Shown here: in pieces, positions 10,846-19,953 of the stretch
Layout: each line of letters starts with the position of its first letter
How positions within the stretch are numbered: position 1 is the first letter of the stretch
From: [Phialemoniopsis] sp. UDSM-2020
Lineage: Eukaryota; Ascomycota; Sordariomycetes; Thyridiales; Thyridiaceae
Length of the DNA: 64,000 nucleotides
Direction: 5' to 3'
NCBI GenBank assembly: GCA_018873225.1
Contig: JAEILZ010000004.1
Span: forward strand, 124,001 to 188,000
Position numbers and translations under genes: made by a program
Notes under the pieces: generated by a model
Told to the model about the DNA's origin: nothing
The model's database searches: none
What the model saw: the letters and a program-made list of their open reading frames with translations, nothing else

Positions 10846-12404
10846 ATGTCGGACCTCAAGGCAACGGTCAGTGAGACCAAGGGCGGCTTCCACGTCGAAG
10901 GGTACGAGAAGATTGAGTACGATTTCACCTTTATCGACGGCGTCTTCAACCTCAACAACCGCCAGCTTGCCGACTGCTACACCCGCTGGGGTCGTGTCCT
11001 GGCTATTACAGACAAGAATGTCTTCTCCCTGTACGGCAAGCAGATGGAGAAGTACTTCCAGCACTACGGCCTGACTCTGAAGGTGCATCAGACCGCCATT
11101 GGAGAGAAGGCCAAGACCATTGAGACGCTCTTGAGCATCTGCGACTCCATGACCGAGTTTGGCATCATCCGGAAGGTAAACATGCTCGCAAACCGCGCAA
11201 GTTTGCCCACGCCCAGACTAATTTGCGCGCCAGGAACCTGTTCTGGTCGTCGGCGGTGGACTTGTCACTGATGTTGCAGGGTAAGTATTTCCCTTCCTAG
11301 CCACGAGAGCGCATTGATTGACACCACGATCCAGCTTTGCTTGCGCCGCCTACAGGCGCAATACCAACTTCATTCGCGTCCCGACGACCGTCATTGGTCT
11401 CATCGACGCCAGTGTCAGCATCAAGGTTGCCGTCAACTACGGCAACTACAAGAACCGCCTCGGCGCCTACCATGCGCCCATGCACACCTTTCTTGACTTT
11501 ACCTTCCTCCGGACGCTTCCCCTTGCGCAGGTCCGGAATGGCTTCGCCGAGCTGATCAAGATTTCGTCTTGCTCACACCTCGAGGTCTTCAACCTCCTTG
11601 ACAAGCACTGCGAAGACCTCATTGAGAAGAAGTTTGGTCGCGCCGATGGTTCAACCGACGAATTGCGACAGGCGGCGGATGTGGTACGTACTACGAGAGT
11701 CCGGACCAAACTTCCATCTCGTTGCTAACCCATGGTACCAGATCAATCGCGAGGGTATCTACGAGATGCTGCGACTCGAGTCGCCAAACCTGCATGAGAT
11801 CGGTCTAGACCGTGTCATCGCATACGGCCACACATGGTCGCCCATGCACGAGCTCGTCCCTAAGACACCTCTGCGCCACGGACACGCCATCTCGATTGAC
11901 ATGGCATACTCTGCGACACTAGCCAACCAGCGCGGGTTCCTGTCCGACGCTGAGCACCAGCGCCTCCTCACCCTCTTCTCGCGCGCGGGCCTGTCCATCG
12001 ACCACCCGCAGTTCGACGACGACATTCTCGACAAGGGCACGGCTGCCATTCTAAAGACCCGCGACGGCATGCTGCGTCTTGCCCTGCCCAACCCATTGGG
12101 CAAGTGCACGTTCCTGAACGACTACACTCTTCAGGAGCTCCAGTCCGCACTTCACAAGCACAAGGAGATCTGCCGAAAGTACCCTCGTGAGGGTGCAGGT
12201 CTCGAGGCCTACGTGGATGCCAGTGACACTGGCTACACGGACAACGAGACGTCCAAGACGACAGTGGAAGAGGCAGCCAAGGAGGTGGGGATCATCTCCA
12301 ACAAGCAGACAGTCAGCGAGGGTCTCAATGGTGCGACCAAGCTGTCCGAGCGGGTCAAGGTACAAGTTAACGGAGTCAACGGGATCACCAACGGCGTACA
12401 TTGA
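10846..12404 (+). CDS. mysA: Sedoheptulose-7-phosphate cyclase, desmethyl-4-deoxygadusol synthase type
   Basis: Four exons (10846-11175, 11234-11280, 11335-11683, 11742-12404) encode 462 residues with all phases consistent. It is a dehydroquinate-synthase-fold protein: NAD site GGGLVTDVAG near residue 117, the segment RVPTTVIGLIDASV at 140-153, KNRLGAYHAP at 165-174 and probable zinc ligands Glu198, His272 and His288. The RRNTNFIRVPTT and NRLG motifs place it with sedoheptulose-7-phosphate cyclases rather than with true dehydroquinate synthases. Such enzymes make desmethyl-4-deoxygadusol (mycosporines) or 2-epi-5-epi-valiolone. The adjacent O-methyltransferase and ATP-grasp ligase favour the former. 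The C-terminus carries about 60 extra low-complexity residues ending VNGVNGITNGVH. Cytosolic; sedoheptulose-7-phosphate comes from the pentose phosphate pathway. Confidence 0.93.
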
Positions 12405-13316
12405 TGTGCCTTGATCACTTTGTTCGGTACACATGGGTCTAGTATTGGCTTTCTTATTAGGGTTTTCCATAGAATTACAATAAAAAATGTTTAGGTTTCC
12501 CTAAATCTAGACTGATCTCTGGTGCACATTCCCTGTGAACAAGTAGTGGGAGAGACGAGGACCCTGAAATCTCCTGATTTCAAAGTCAAAGTAAGTACGG
12601 GCCTAGCTTGACAGGTACATGATTTCGAAAATATTGCATGTATGGTAATGTTGCTGGCATCGGGACTCGTTCAGGGCTACCCGGCTCTGGTGTAGCGGTA
12701 CCTGAAGTGGGCAAGAGAACCGTGGGAAAGCCATCTGTGAACCAGCAGTTCTTTATCACATTTACCTTTTTGCAGGACACTGGGGACGGTCTGTCGTAAA
12801 GGTTACGTAGAAATGGGGGAAGTGGACGCTCCCAAGTCGGGGCGCAAGTTGCTTTTTGAGTGGTGTCGTAATAGACTCGAGATACATTCCACTCCGATTT
12901 CGACACTAACTCTAAACTTAGGTGCTGGCCCTAAACAAGCCGCTGCAGCTAAGGAAGCGGCCTGGCCCTGGTTCTCTAGCATGCTCCACACGCGCAAAGC
13001 AGATGAATCATGTCAGGTAAGACGGAAACACGTCCGTCGTCTGTCAATGCCACAGCTCAGCGTGGCCTCCGGGTGTCGGGACCTGATCCAGAGGATGTCC
13101 TTCCAAGTTTTAGCTGCCCTCGGTTGCGCTCGATGTTCCTTGCGCGCGTTTCGAATAGAGGTACAATCATAAACCGGGGGCTGAATTTGCTTTGCTTTGC
13201 TGATCTAATATCGGTAAAGCCCTTCAATAGCAGAGGGCTGAGAACCACTCCAAGGTCTACGCCTTGCCTCTCATCGTCTCTTCTCAGCAGCTCGAATCCT
13301 CACGACCAAGGGCAAC
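12405..13316. promoter_or_regulatory. Intergenic, promoter of the ATP-grasp ligase
   Basis: Contains the 3' end of the cyclase gene (AATAAA-like ACAATAAAAAA near 12478) and the promoter of the ligase. Open frames present are short and unrecognised. Nothing else is seen. Confidence 0.45.
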
Positions 13317-14870
13317 ATGGACGCCTTGCCGGATTCGTTGGCCCACAAGACCTTCCTTCTCCTCGCGCTGGAGGTTGTGTTGTTGCCCATTGTAGCCCTT
13401 GTCTTCATTCCACTCGTTACCTTGGTAGTCCATATCCTCCCGGACAAATGGACTGTGTATCAACGGTGGCACGCCCGCAGACAGCCCGGGTTCCGCGAGT
13501 ACACCGTACTCGTCACTGGCGTGGGTATGGCCAAGGGCCTCACTCTCGCTCGTGCCTTTCATCTGTGCGGCCACCGAGTGATCGGAGCTGATTTCGTCGA
13601 GGACGGCGTTTCGTCCTCCGGCAAATTCTCACGGGCCTTGACGAAATTTTATACTCTAGGCAGCTCGAGAGGAGGAGAATTGAGCTACAGAGAGAATCTG
13701 CGTGACATCGTCCAACGAGATGGTGTCCATCTTTGGGTGTCGTGCTCTGGGGTGTCCAGCGCTCTTGAAGATGCACTCGCGATGGAGCTCATAAAGAAGG
13801 CGACAACCTGTCGGTGTATCCAGTTCGATAAGCTCGTAACCACCATGTTGCACGAGAAAGACCTATTCATGCGCCAATGCCGACGGATAGAGCTGCAGAT
13901 CCCAGAAACATTTGATGTCGAATCCAACGACCAAGCATTGTCCATCCTCAAGGATGTCGCAGCGAAGTATCCGGATCAACGCTTCATTCTCAAGACCGTC
14001 GCAGTCGACGATGCCCACAGGGGCGATATGACTCTCCTCCCCCTTGCAAGTCAGGCCCAGACAGCACACCACGTCGGCAAACTTCCGATCTCCAGAGAAA
14101 ATCCATGGATTCTCCAACAGTACATTGTCGGGAACGAGGAGTACTGCACTCACGCCCTCGTTGTGAAAGGGCAGGTCAAGGTCTTCGTCGCCTGCCCGTC
14201 GGCCGAGCTCCTGATGCACTACCGAGCACTGCCAGCTGATCATGAGGTGACACGAGCAATGTTCCGCTTCACACAAGACTTCCTCAAGCGTTCAGAGGGT
14301 GCCAAGGACTGGACCGGGCATCTTAGCTTCGACTTCATGGCCGAGAAGCAGACGGCAGATAAAGGCAAACCCATGGCCGAGCGGCTGTACGCCATCGAGT
14401 GCAATCCGCGAGCTCACACGGCCGTGGTGCTCTTCGCACAGCAAGGCCGCCAGATGCGCGACATGGTCCAGGCGTATCTGTCTACGCTCAACGGCGAGAC
14501 TTTCCCCAAAACCAACGGCTCTAGCCAGCGGTATGATCTCGAGCAAGACAAGGTGCTTCCTGCAGTGTATCCGCCCGCCGACGCATTGCCGCGGTACTGG
14601 CTGGGACACGACCTTGTGACCCTCTGTGCGCATCCTGTCTATAAGTTCTTGTTTGGTGGATTGCGAGCCGGTGCATGCCTGAGTGCACTATTTGAATTCT
14701 TGGAGCACATCTTGTTCTGGAAGGACGGCACCTTTGAATGCTGGGACCCCGCGCCGTTTCTAAATCTCTACTATACTTATTGGTTTGGGACGCTTTGGAA
14801 TGCATGGTCGAATGGCACAAACTGGTCTCGTCTCAATGTCAGCACGACCAAGATGTTCCTTAGCAAATAG
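13317..14870 (+). CDS. mysC: ATP-grasp ligase (mycosporine amino-acid ligase), probably membrane-associated
   Basis: Single exon, 517 residues. The order is: N-terminal hydrophobic stretch at about residues 13-41, a Rossmann-like pre-ATP-grasp domain starting TVLVTGVGMAKGLTLARAFH, and an ATP-grasp domain with the nucleotide-lysine strand RFILKTVAVDD, the hinge-side WILQQYIVGNEEY and the metal-site IECNPRAHTA. This is the pattern of the enzyme that phosphorylates 4-deoxygadusol and couples an amino acid (glycine in cyanobacteria) to give a mycosporine. Which amino acid this fungal version uses is not readable. The C-terminal 90 residues are rich in Phe/Trp/Leu and may dock to a membrane. It is the third gene in the cluster, same direction as the cyclase and tail-to-tail with the NRPS-like gene only 82 bases away. 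Confidence 0.9.
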   Translation: MDALPDSLAHKTFLLLALEVVLLPIVALVFIPLVTLVVHILPDKWTVYQRWHARRQPGFREYTVLVTGVGMAKGLTLARAFHLCGHRVIGADFVEDGVSSSGKFSRALTKFYTLGSSRGGELSYRENLRDIVQRDGVHLWVSCSGVSSALEDALAMELIKKATTCRCIQFDKLVTTMLHEKDLFMRQCRRIELQIPETFDVESNDQALSILKDVAAKYPDQRFILKTVAVDDAHRGDMTLLPLASQAQTAHHVGKLPISRENPWILQQYIVGNEEYCTHALVVKGQVKVFVACPSAELLMHYRALPADHEVTRAMFRFTQDFLKRSEGAKDWTGHLSFDFMAEKQTADKGKPMAERLYAIECNPRAHTAVVLFAQQGRQMRDMVQAYLSTLNGETFPKTNGSSQRYDLEQDKVLPAVYPPADALPRYWLGHDLVTLCAHPVYKFLFGGLRAGACLSALFEFLEHILFWKDGTFECWDPAPFLNLYYTYWFGTLWNAWSNGTNWSRLNVSTTKMFLSK

Positions 14871-14952
14871 TTATCTTTGTTTCTGGAGAATAATCTCAGA
14901 TATCGTCAGTTGTGGCCAGCCTAGATTGATCAGTGTTGATTCAGACTATCTT

Positions 14953-17900
14953 TTACTCTAAATTTGTCTTGATCCACTGCCACATCGTATCAATTTGTTC
15001 ACATGTCAACGGCTTCACGGTTCTCATAGTTGATGAGACCGCCGACGCTCGTTTCGCAGAAAAGGCAGTGGCTTTGTCTTCAGCATCTGCTGCCGATCTT
15101 GCCTCATGATTCATCTCGGAACGTTGTCCAAAACTACGTCGCCATAGAGGAATCAACGCTGATGCTGATCGGTGAGTGCTCCCTTTTGGGTCAGCTGCGA
15201 TTGCTTGCTCGAGTTTATCTAGCCAATCCTGAGGCGAGATGGCAGTGATAGAGGTGGAGCCACCAAGGTCTTTCTTCTCCGACTCTATAATCCATCGAAG
15301 CATGTGCCCCCATGTTACCTCCTTGTGCCAGTTTAGCACGTGGTAGACGGGTGTGGCTTCGGGCTCTGACAAGCAGACTTCCACATCTTTTCCAGTGTTT
15401 GCCAAGATCTCCAAGACCACACTTGCTGCCTGATCGACCGGAAGCCAGTCGATGGCTTCAGTGGAGAGATCTGGTAGACAATCCAATGACTTGCTTGTCG
15501 ACAGCATCAAGGGATATGCCTCACTCATATTCCAAACCCCAGATGCATTGCCGCAGAGCTGACCGACTCGGACAACACAGACTGAGCCCTGCCCTTGTTC
15601 TTTGACGTGATTTGGGCTTGGATTGCCTGACGCAGTGCTCACCTCGCTGAGAGACTTGGAAATGTGTTCAAAAGCTTTTGCACATATGCCCTCGGCAACC
15701 CACTTCGAGCGGGAGTACCCCAATGGTGAAGCGTCTTCAGGTCGCCTCGAGATCCTTTCAGGTATGTCTCCATATTCAGCATACAGCACAGCTGCTGTCG
15801 AAGAAATGAAGACGAATCGGGACCCCGTCTCCATGGCCAGGGCGGCTAGAGCCTGCGTGCCTTGGAGGTGGTCGGTGAAGGAGCGTAAGTGAATATTGAA
15901 GTTGACCGCCCACGCCGAGTGTATGATTGCGGTAGCTTCTTTCATCAGACTGTCCCAATTTGCTTGCGACAGCCCGAGCCGAACTTCAGAGAGGTTGCAT
16001 TGCAAACAGGTAACCTCGACCTGAGCATCAGCGTGCAGGTTCTGGGCACCAAGGCCAGGAAGATTCCGAGATTGAAGAGAAGCGTCAACTCGCTCGTATG
16101 CTACCTCGTCGGTCTTCGCACGGACTAGGCAGTACACCTTTGCCACATTTTTGTCTCGTCGCAAAAGGTCAAGCATGTGAGCTCCCAGGGCTCCGGTCGC
16201 TCCGGTCAGTACCACGACTTGATCTGACCTCCGACTACTTCCCTGCTTGACTTTCACATGGCCAAAGTCAGAGTACTTGGCTACAAGATCTTTCATGAGC
16301 TTGGATGCTTCGTCTGTACCATCCTCGTCCCGCATTGAAGAATTTGACTTTGACCGTAGAAACTTGAGTCGCTCGACAAGACTTCGGACATTGCAATAGT
16401 CGTACACCGCATTAGGTCCCAACTCAGCATTTGTCTCTTGCAAGAACGTGGTGTTGATTAAACTTCGAATCTGTGTGGCGGCTAGGGAGTCGATCCCCTG
16501 ATGGAAGGCGTCCTTGTCGATGTCGATGTCAATGCCGGACACTTGACGGTATATGTCTGCGACTGCTGGAAGAAGCTCTTCGTCTGTAAATGAGCACTGT
16601 ACACCAGGTACATGACCCTGATAGGCGTTCTTGATTTGTTCAGCATAGGCCTCTTCTGCCTGCCTTCTCAAAATAGTCCCCTTGCTGCTCTTCGACAGCG
16701 GCGCGCCATCGGCTTTCGGTACAATCATCATGGATTTCGGAATCTTTGCATGACTTTGTGTCCCCTTGTTGAGTTCCTCGACAGCTCCCCAAACTTTCTC
16801 AATGATGGCGTCTGGTGAAAGGGCATCTCGAGTTATTTTTGTCGGAAATAGAAGTACGCCGGGGTATTCTCTCCCGGTGCCGAAAACCAGGACGTCTTGC
16901 AACACACCACTCATAGTCAGTATTGATGCTTCAATCGGAGCAGGGTCAAACTTCTTCCCGTTGATGAGGGTGATCTGGGCGTCTGCACGGCTGTGGTACC
17001 GCCACAAGTCTGGGACAGTCGGGTGCGGCTCGAAGAGGTCTGAAGTTGCGTAGGAACCGTCTTTCCTGTTGACCTTCCCCAAGCACGGCCAAGTCGGCCT
17101 GACTACCAACTCATGAAGTGGATTATCTCGCGGCTCCAAGGCCAGGTGCTCAAACCCGTCCGTCGTTCGAAGATACTGCCATTCCGGGTCACCCGCATGG
17201 TCTCGATGGGACGACAGTAGGAAGCCGCACTCTGCGCTTCCATACCGAGAGACAAGTCTCACGCCCTCGTTGACAAGCTTGTCTCCCACTGTGGGGGGCA
17301 GAGCCGCACCGCCGACACCTACGAGGCTCATGCGGCGCAGCAACTTTAGGCCGACCGGATCGTCGGCTAGCATCTGGAGTATATACGGCACTGAAGAGAA
17401 GTATTGAACCGAACGGCCGCCAACCGCGTCAGCTACATTGATGCAGGCGCACACGTTCTTTGCGGTGATGGGAGCTTGGCCTTCAGGGAATAGCCAGATC
17501 ATTGCTCCACTCGACCAGGCCCGGAAACAGTCCGCGATGCCACCGTGGTAGAGTGGTGTGGTTGAAAAAGTCAGACACTCACTGCCGTTCGGCAGTCTTG
17601 GTAGCACTCCGACAGCGGCGTGATGACTCTGCGGGATCGGCTTGGGCAGACCTGACGATGTACCCGACGTATGGAACAGGTGTGCGGTGTCTTCGGGTTT
17701 GCAGGCGTTCCAAGTGAGTCTTTCTGGTGTTGCAGATCCAACATGTGCCAATATGCCGTCGATAGTTATTGTCTTGATCCCATCGACAGACAGGACCTTG
17801 GAATGATGAGCTTGGTCAACGAGAATTGTATTGACTTGACTCGTGGTGCATAGATGTTGTATTGCAGGTGTTTCTAGTTGTGGTCTAGAAATGGTTCAGT

Positions 17901-18369
17901 TCACCAGAAGCATTGATATCAAGCAGGTCAGAGTTTAATCCTTACGCCAGCAGAAGCACGGAAAAGCCTAACCGCAAAAGTCCGAGCCAGGCTCCGAGGA
18001 ATTCGGGAGTACTTCTACTGAGCAGTCCTACTGTTAATCCTTGCACCTTGTCATAATCACTGCCAGCAATGCTCCCCTGAAGGTGTAGTGCTACTGCTAA
18101 GGAGTAGTTTCGCAGCTCTGAAAAAGTGAATTTCACAGGATAAATCCCTATAAGAAAAGTTCAGCACGAGCTTTGCTAGGGAGTCTGGATTACTGACCGT
18201 CTCCTGTTCGCTCTATATGAGAAAAGCCAACCGCCAGGCTATCCGGTTGAGATTCTGCTTGCTCATCAATGAGGTGATTGACAGTCTTGTACGAATGTGG
18301 ATGGCGTTTGTTCCACTCGGCCGCCTGGCCCAGTGTGCAAGTGAAGTAGGTAAGCCCTATGTCTGCCAT
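14953..18369 (-). CDS. NRPS-like A-T-R enzyme (adenylate-forming reductase)
   Basis: Three exons (18369-18198, 18147-17946, 17884-14953) give 1101 residues with consistent phases. The adenylation domain has core A3 HTSGTSSGLPKP at 196-207, A5 YGSAECG near 339, an atypical A7/A8 (ATSDLF, then YHSRADAQITLINGKKFDP) and A10 SKSSKGTILRR near 522. The carrier domain has its phosphopantetheine serine in FHQGIDSLAA (Ser591). The reductase domain has the NADPH site GATGALG (686-692), the catalytic FISST (817-821) and Tyr848-x3-Lys852. Such enzymes activate a carboxylate as adenylate and thioester, then release it by reduction to an aldehyde or alcohol. No condensation domain is present. Placed between the mycosporine ligase and an aldo-keto reductase, it may reduce the amino-acid carboxyl of a mycosporine. 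Substrate is inferred; an aryl or alpha-keto acid reductase is the alternative. Confidence 0.92.
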
Positions 18370-18797
18370 GATGCCCTCGGAACGCTCCTAAGGTAAACGC
18401 ACACTGACAAAGACATTCGTGGTCGGACACGAGATTTGTGATCTCGTAAGAAAGATACCACCGACACCGGCTGCCGGCCGTGGTACGGCGCGCTCTCCGG
18501 GTCGGAGTGGAGATGACATCGATGATCCGTCGACTTTGCCGGGACGGCTCACTAGATCAGGCTAGTTACACACACCCCCGCTCCTGGAAAGCACGCATTC
18601 ACGCGTGCGCTGATGAAGTCATGAGGGGCTACTTCTGCTAGTGTCAACCTGTCAGTCAGTACTTGCGTGATTCTGATTCCAGTCTGTTCACAAGCAAACA
18701 AATCTTCACTCACCAGTTACCATCACATACTGAATTGACTCAGTCTTACACAATCTCATCCTCTCTGTAGCTCTTCGGTATTTACAAAGCATCAAAA
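18370..18797. promoter_or_regulatory. Bidirectional promoter of the NRPS-like and aldo-keto reductase genes
   Basis: The 428 bases separate two divergent starts. They contain a perfect 7-base inverted repeat (ACGAGAT, five-base centre, ATCTCGT, 18429-18447), the GC-rich palindrome CCGGCTGCCGG near 18465-18480, and TGAGGGG at 18622. The last also occurs at 10307 in the other divergent promoter of the cluster. Shared control of the two genes is inferred from layout. Confidence 0.55.
18429..18447. repeat. Inverted repeat in bidirectional promoter
   Basis: Perfect 7-base arms ACGAGAT and ATCTCGT around the centre TTGTG. It has the size of a dimeric factor site. No matching copy was found by eye elsewhere in the cluster. 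Confidence 0.5.
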
Positions 18798-19664
18798 ATG
18801 GCACCCAGCTCACTCAAAGACACCCTTCCGCTCCCCAACTCGTCGCTGAGGATCCCCCAGCTCGGCTTCGGCGTCTGGCAGTCCCCACGAGACGTCTGCG
18901 AGAAGTCCTGCACCACGGCGCTGAAGCTCGGCTACCGCCACATTGACACGGCGCAGGGCTACTCCAACGAGGCCGAGGTCGGCCGCGCGGTCGCCCACTC
19001 GGGCGTGCCCCGCTCCGACGTCTTCGTCACCACCAAGATCGCCGAGCCCGCCGGGTCCGTCGACGCCAGCTACGACAAGTGCATCGAGAGCGTGCGCAAG
19101 CTGAACCCGTCGTCGGGCGCTGCGGACAAGGACGTCTACGTCGACCTTTTCCTCGTGCACACGCCCAAGAAGGGCGCCGATGCCCGCAAGGAAAAGTGGC
19201 TGGCCCTCGAGCGCCTGCACAAGGAGGGCAAGGCCCGCGCGATCGGCGTGTCCAACTACGGCGTCAAGCACATCGAGGAGATGAAGGCGTACGCGACGAC
19301 GTGGCCGCCCGCCGTGAACCAGATCGAGCTGCACCCGTGGCACCAGCAGCGCGAGATCGTCGAGTACTGCCGCAAGAACGGCATCGTGGTCGAGGCGTAC
19401 TGCCCCATCGTGCGGAACCAAAAGGCCGAGGACGAGACGCTCGTGGGCGTGGCGGAGCGGTGTGGCAAGACGCCGAACCAGGTGCTCATTCGGTACTGCC
19501 TGCAGAAGGGCTGGGTGCCGCTGCCCAAGAGCGATAACCCGGAGAGGATCAAGCTGAATGCGGACCTGTATGACTTTGAGATATCAGAGGCCGATATGAA
19601 GAAGTTGGACGATCTGGACCAGGGAGCCAAGGGATCAATCTGCATGACGGTGGAGAACCACTAA
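18798..19664 (+). CDS. Aldo-keto reductase of the mycosporine cluster
   Basis: Single exon, 288 residues, a normal length for the family. The catalytic tetrad is complete: Asp50 and Tyr55 in HIDTAQGYSNE, Lys80 in VFVTTKIAEP and His121 in LFLVHTPK. The NADPH-binding C-terminal half shows GVSNYG, QIELHPW, YCPI and PLPKSDNPERIKLN. It is a soluble NADPH-dependent carbonyl reductase that turns aldehydes into primary alcohols. It shares a 428-base promoter with the A-T-R enzyme, which suggests that it reduces the aldehyde released by that enzyme. A general detoxification reductase is the alternative, but the divergent pairing makes a pathway role more likely. Confidence 0.88.
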   Translation: MAPSSLKDTLPLPNSSLRIPQLGFGVWQSPRDVCEKSCTTALKLGYRHIDTAQGYSNEAEVGRAVAHSGVPRSDVFVTTKIAEPAGSVDASYDKCIESVRKLNPSSGAADKDVYVDLFLVHTPKKGADARKEKWLALERLHKEGKARAIGVSNYGVKHIEEMKAYATTWPPAVNQIELHPWHQQREIVEYCRKNGIVVEAYCPIVRNQKAEDETLVGVAERCGKTPNQVLIRYCLQKGWVPLPKSDNPERIKLNADLYDFEISEADMKKLDDLDQGAKGSICMTVENH

Positions 19665-19953
19665 CTGGAATGGTCAATTCCAGTCACATCATGTTGACAG
19701 TCATGGTCAGATGAAGTATACATTTAATCGATGTTCATCAATAAAAAGCAGGCATGAATAGTAGTAGACATCATCAATTCTGAATGATTGTATCTTATGA
19801 AACAAACAAGTAACTCTCGACACGGGGATATCATTCTCCATCACTCGTTCCTCATTAACATCCTGCCCTGAAAGGCCACTGTGACTGGCTTTTCCTCCAA
19901 GCCACTTCGACGAATCCAACTATTCGACAATCAAGCGAACAGGTACCCCTTTT

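Noticed and set aside
10846..12404. Cyclase as a true dehydroquinate synthase or valiolone synthase
   Set aside because: Motifs (RRNTNFIRVPTT, KNRLGAYH) and the adjacent methyltransferase and ATP-grasp genes fit the desmethyl-4-deoxygadusol type better; fungi carry dehydroquinate synthase inside the AROM pentafunctional protein.
14953..18369. A-T-R enzyme as alpha-aminoadipate reductase (Lys2)
   Set aside because: Lys2 is about 1400 residues with an extra N-terminal part; this one is 1101 residues, has divergent core motifs and sits in a mycosporine cluster.
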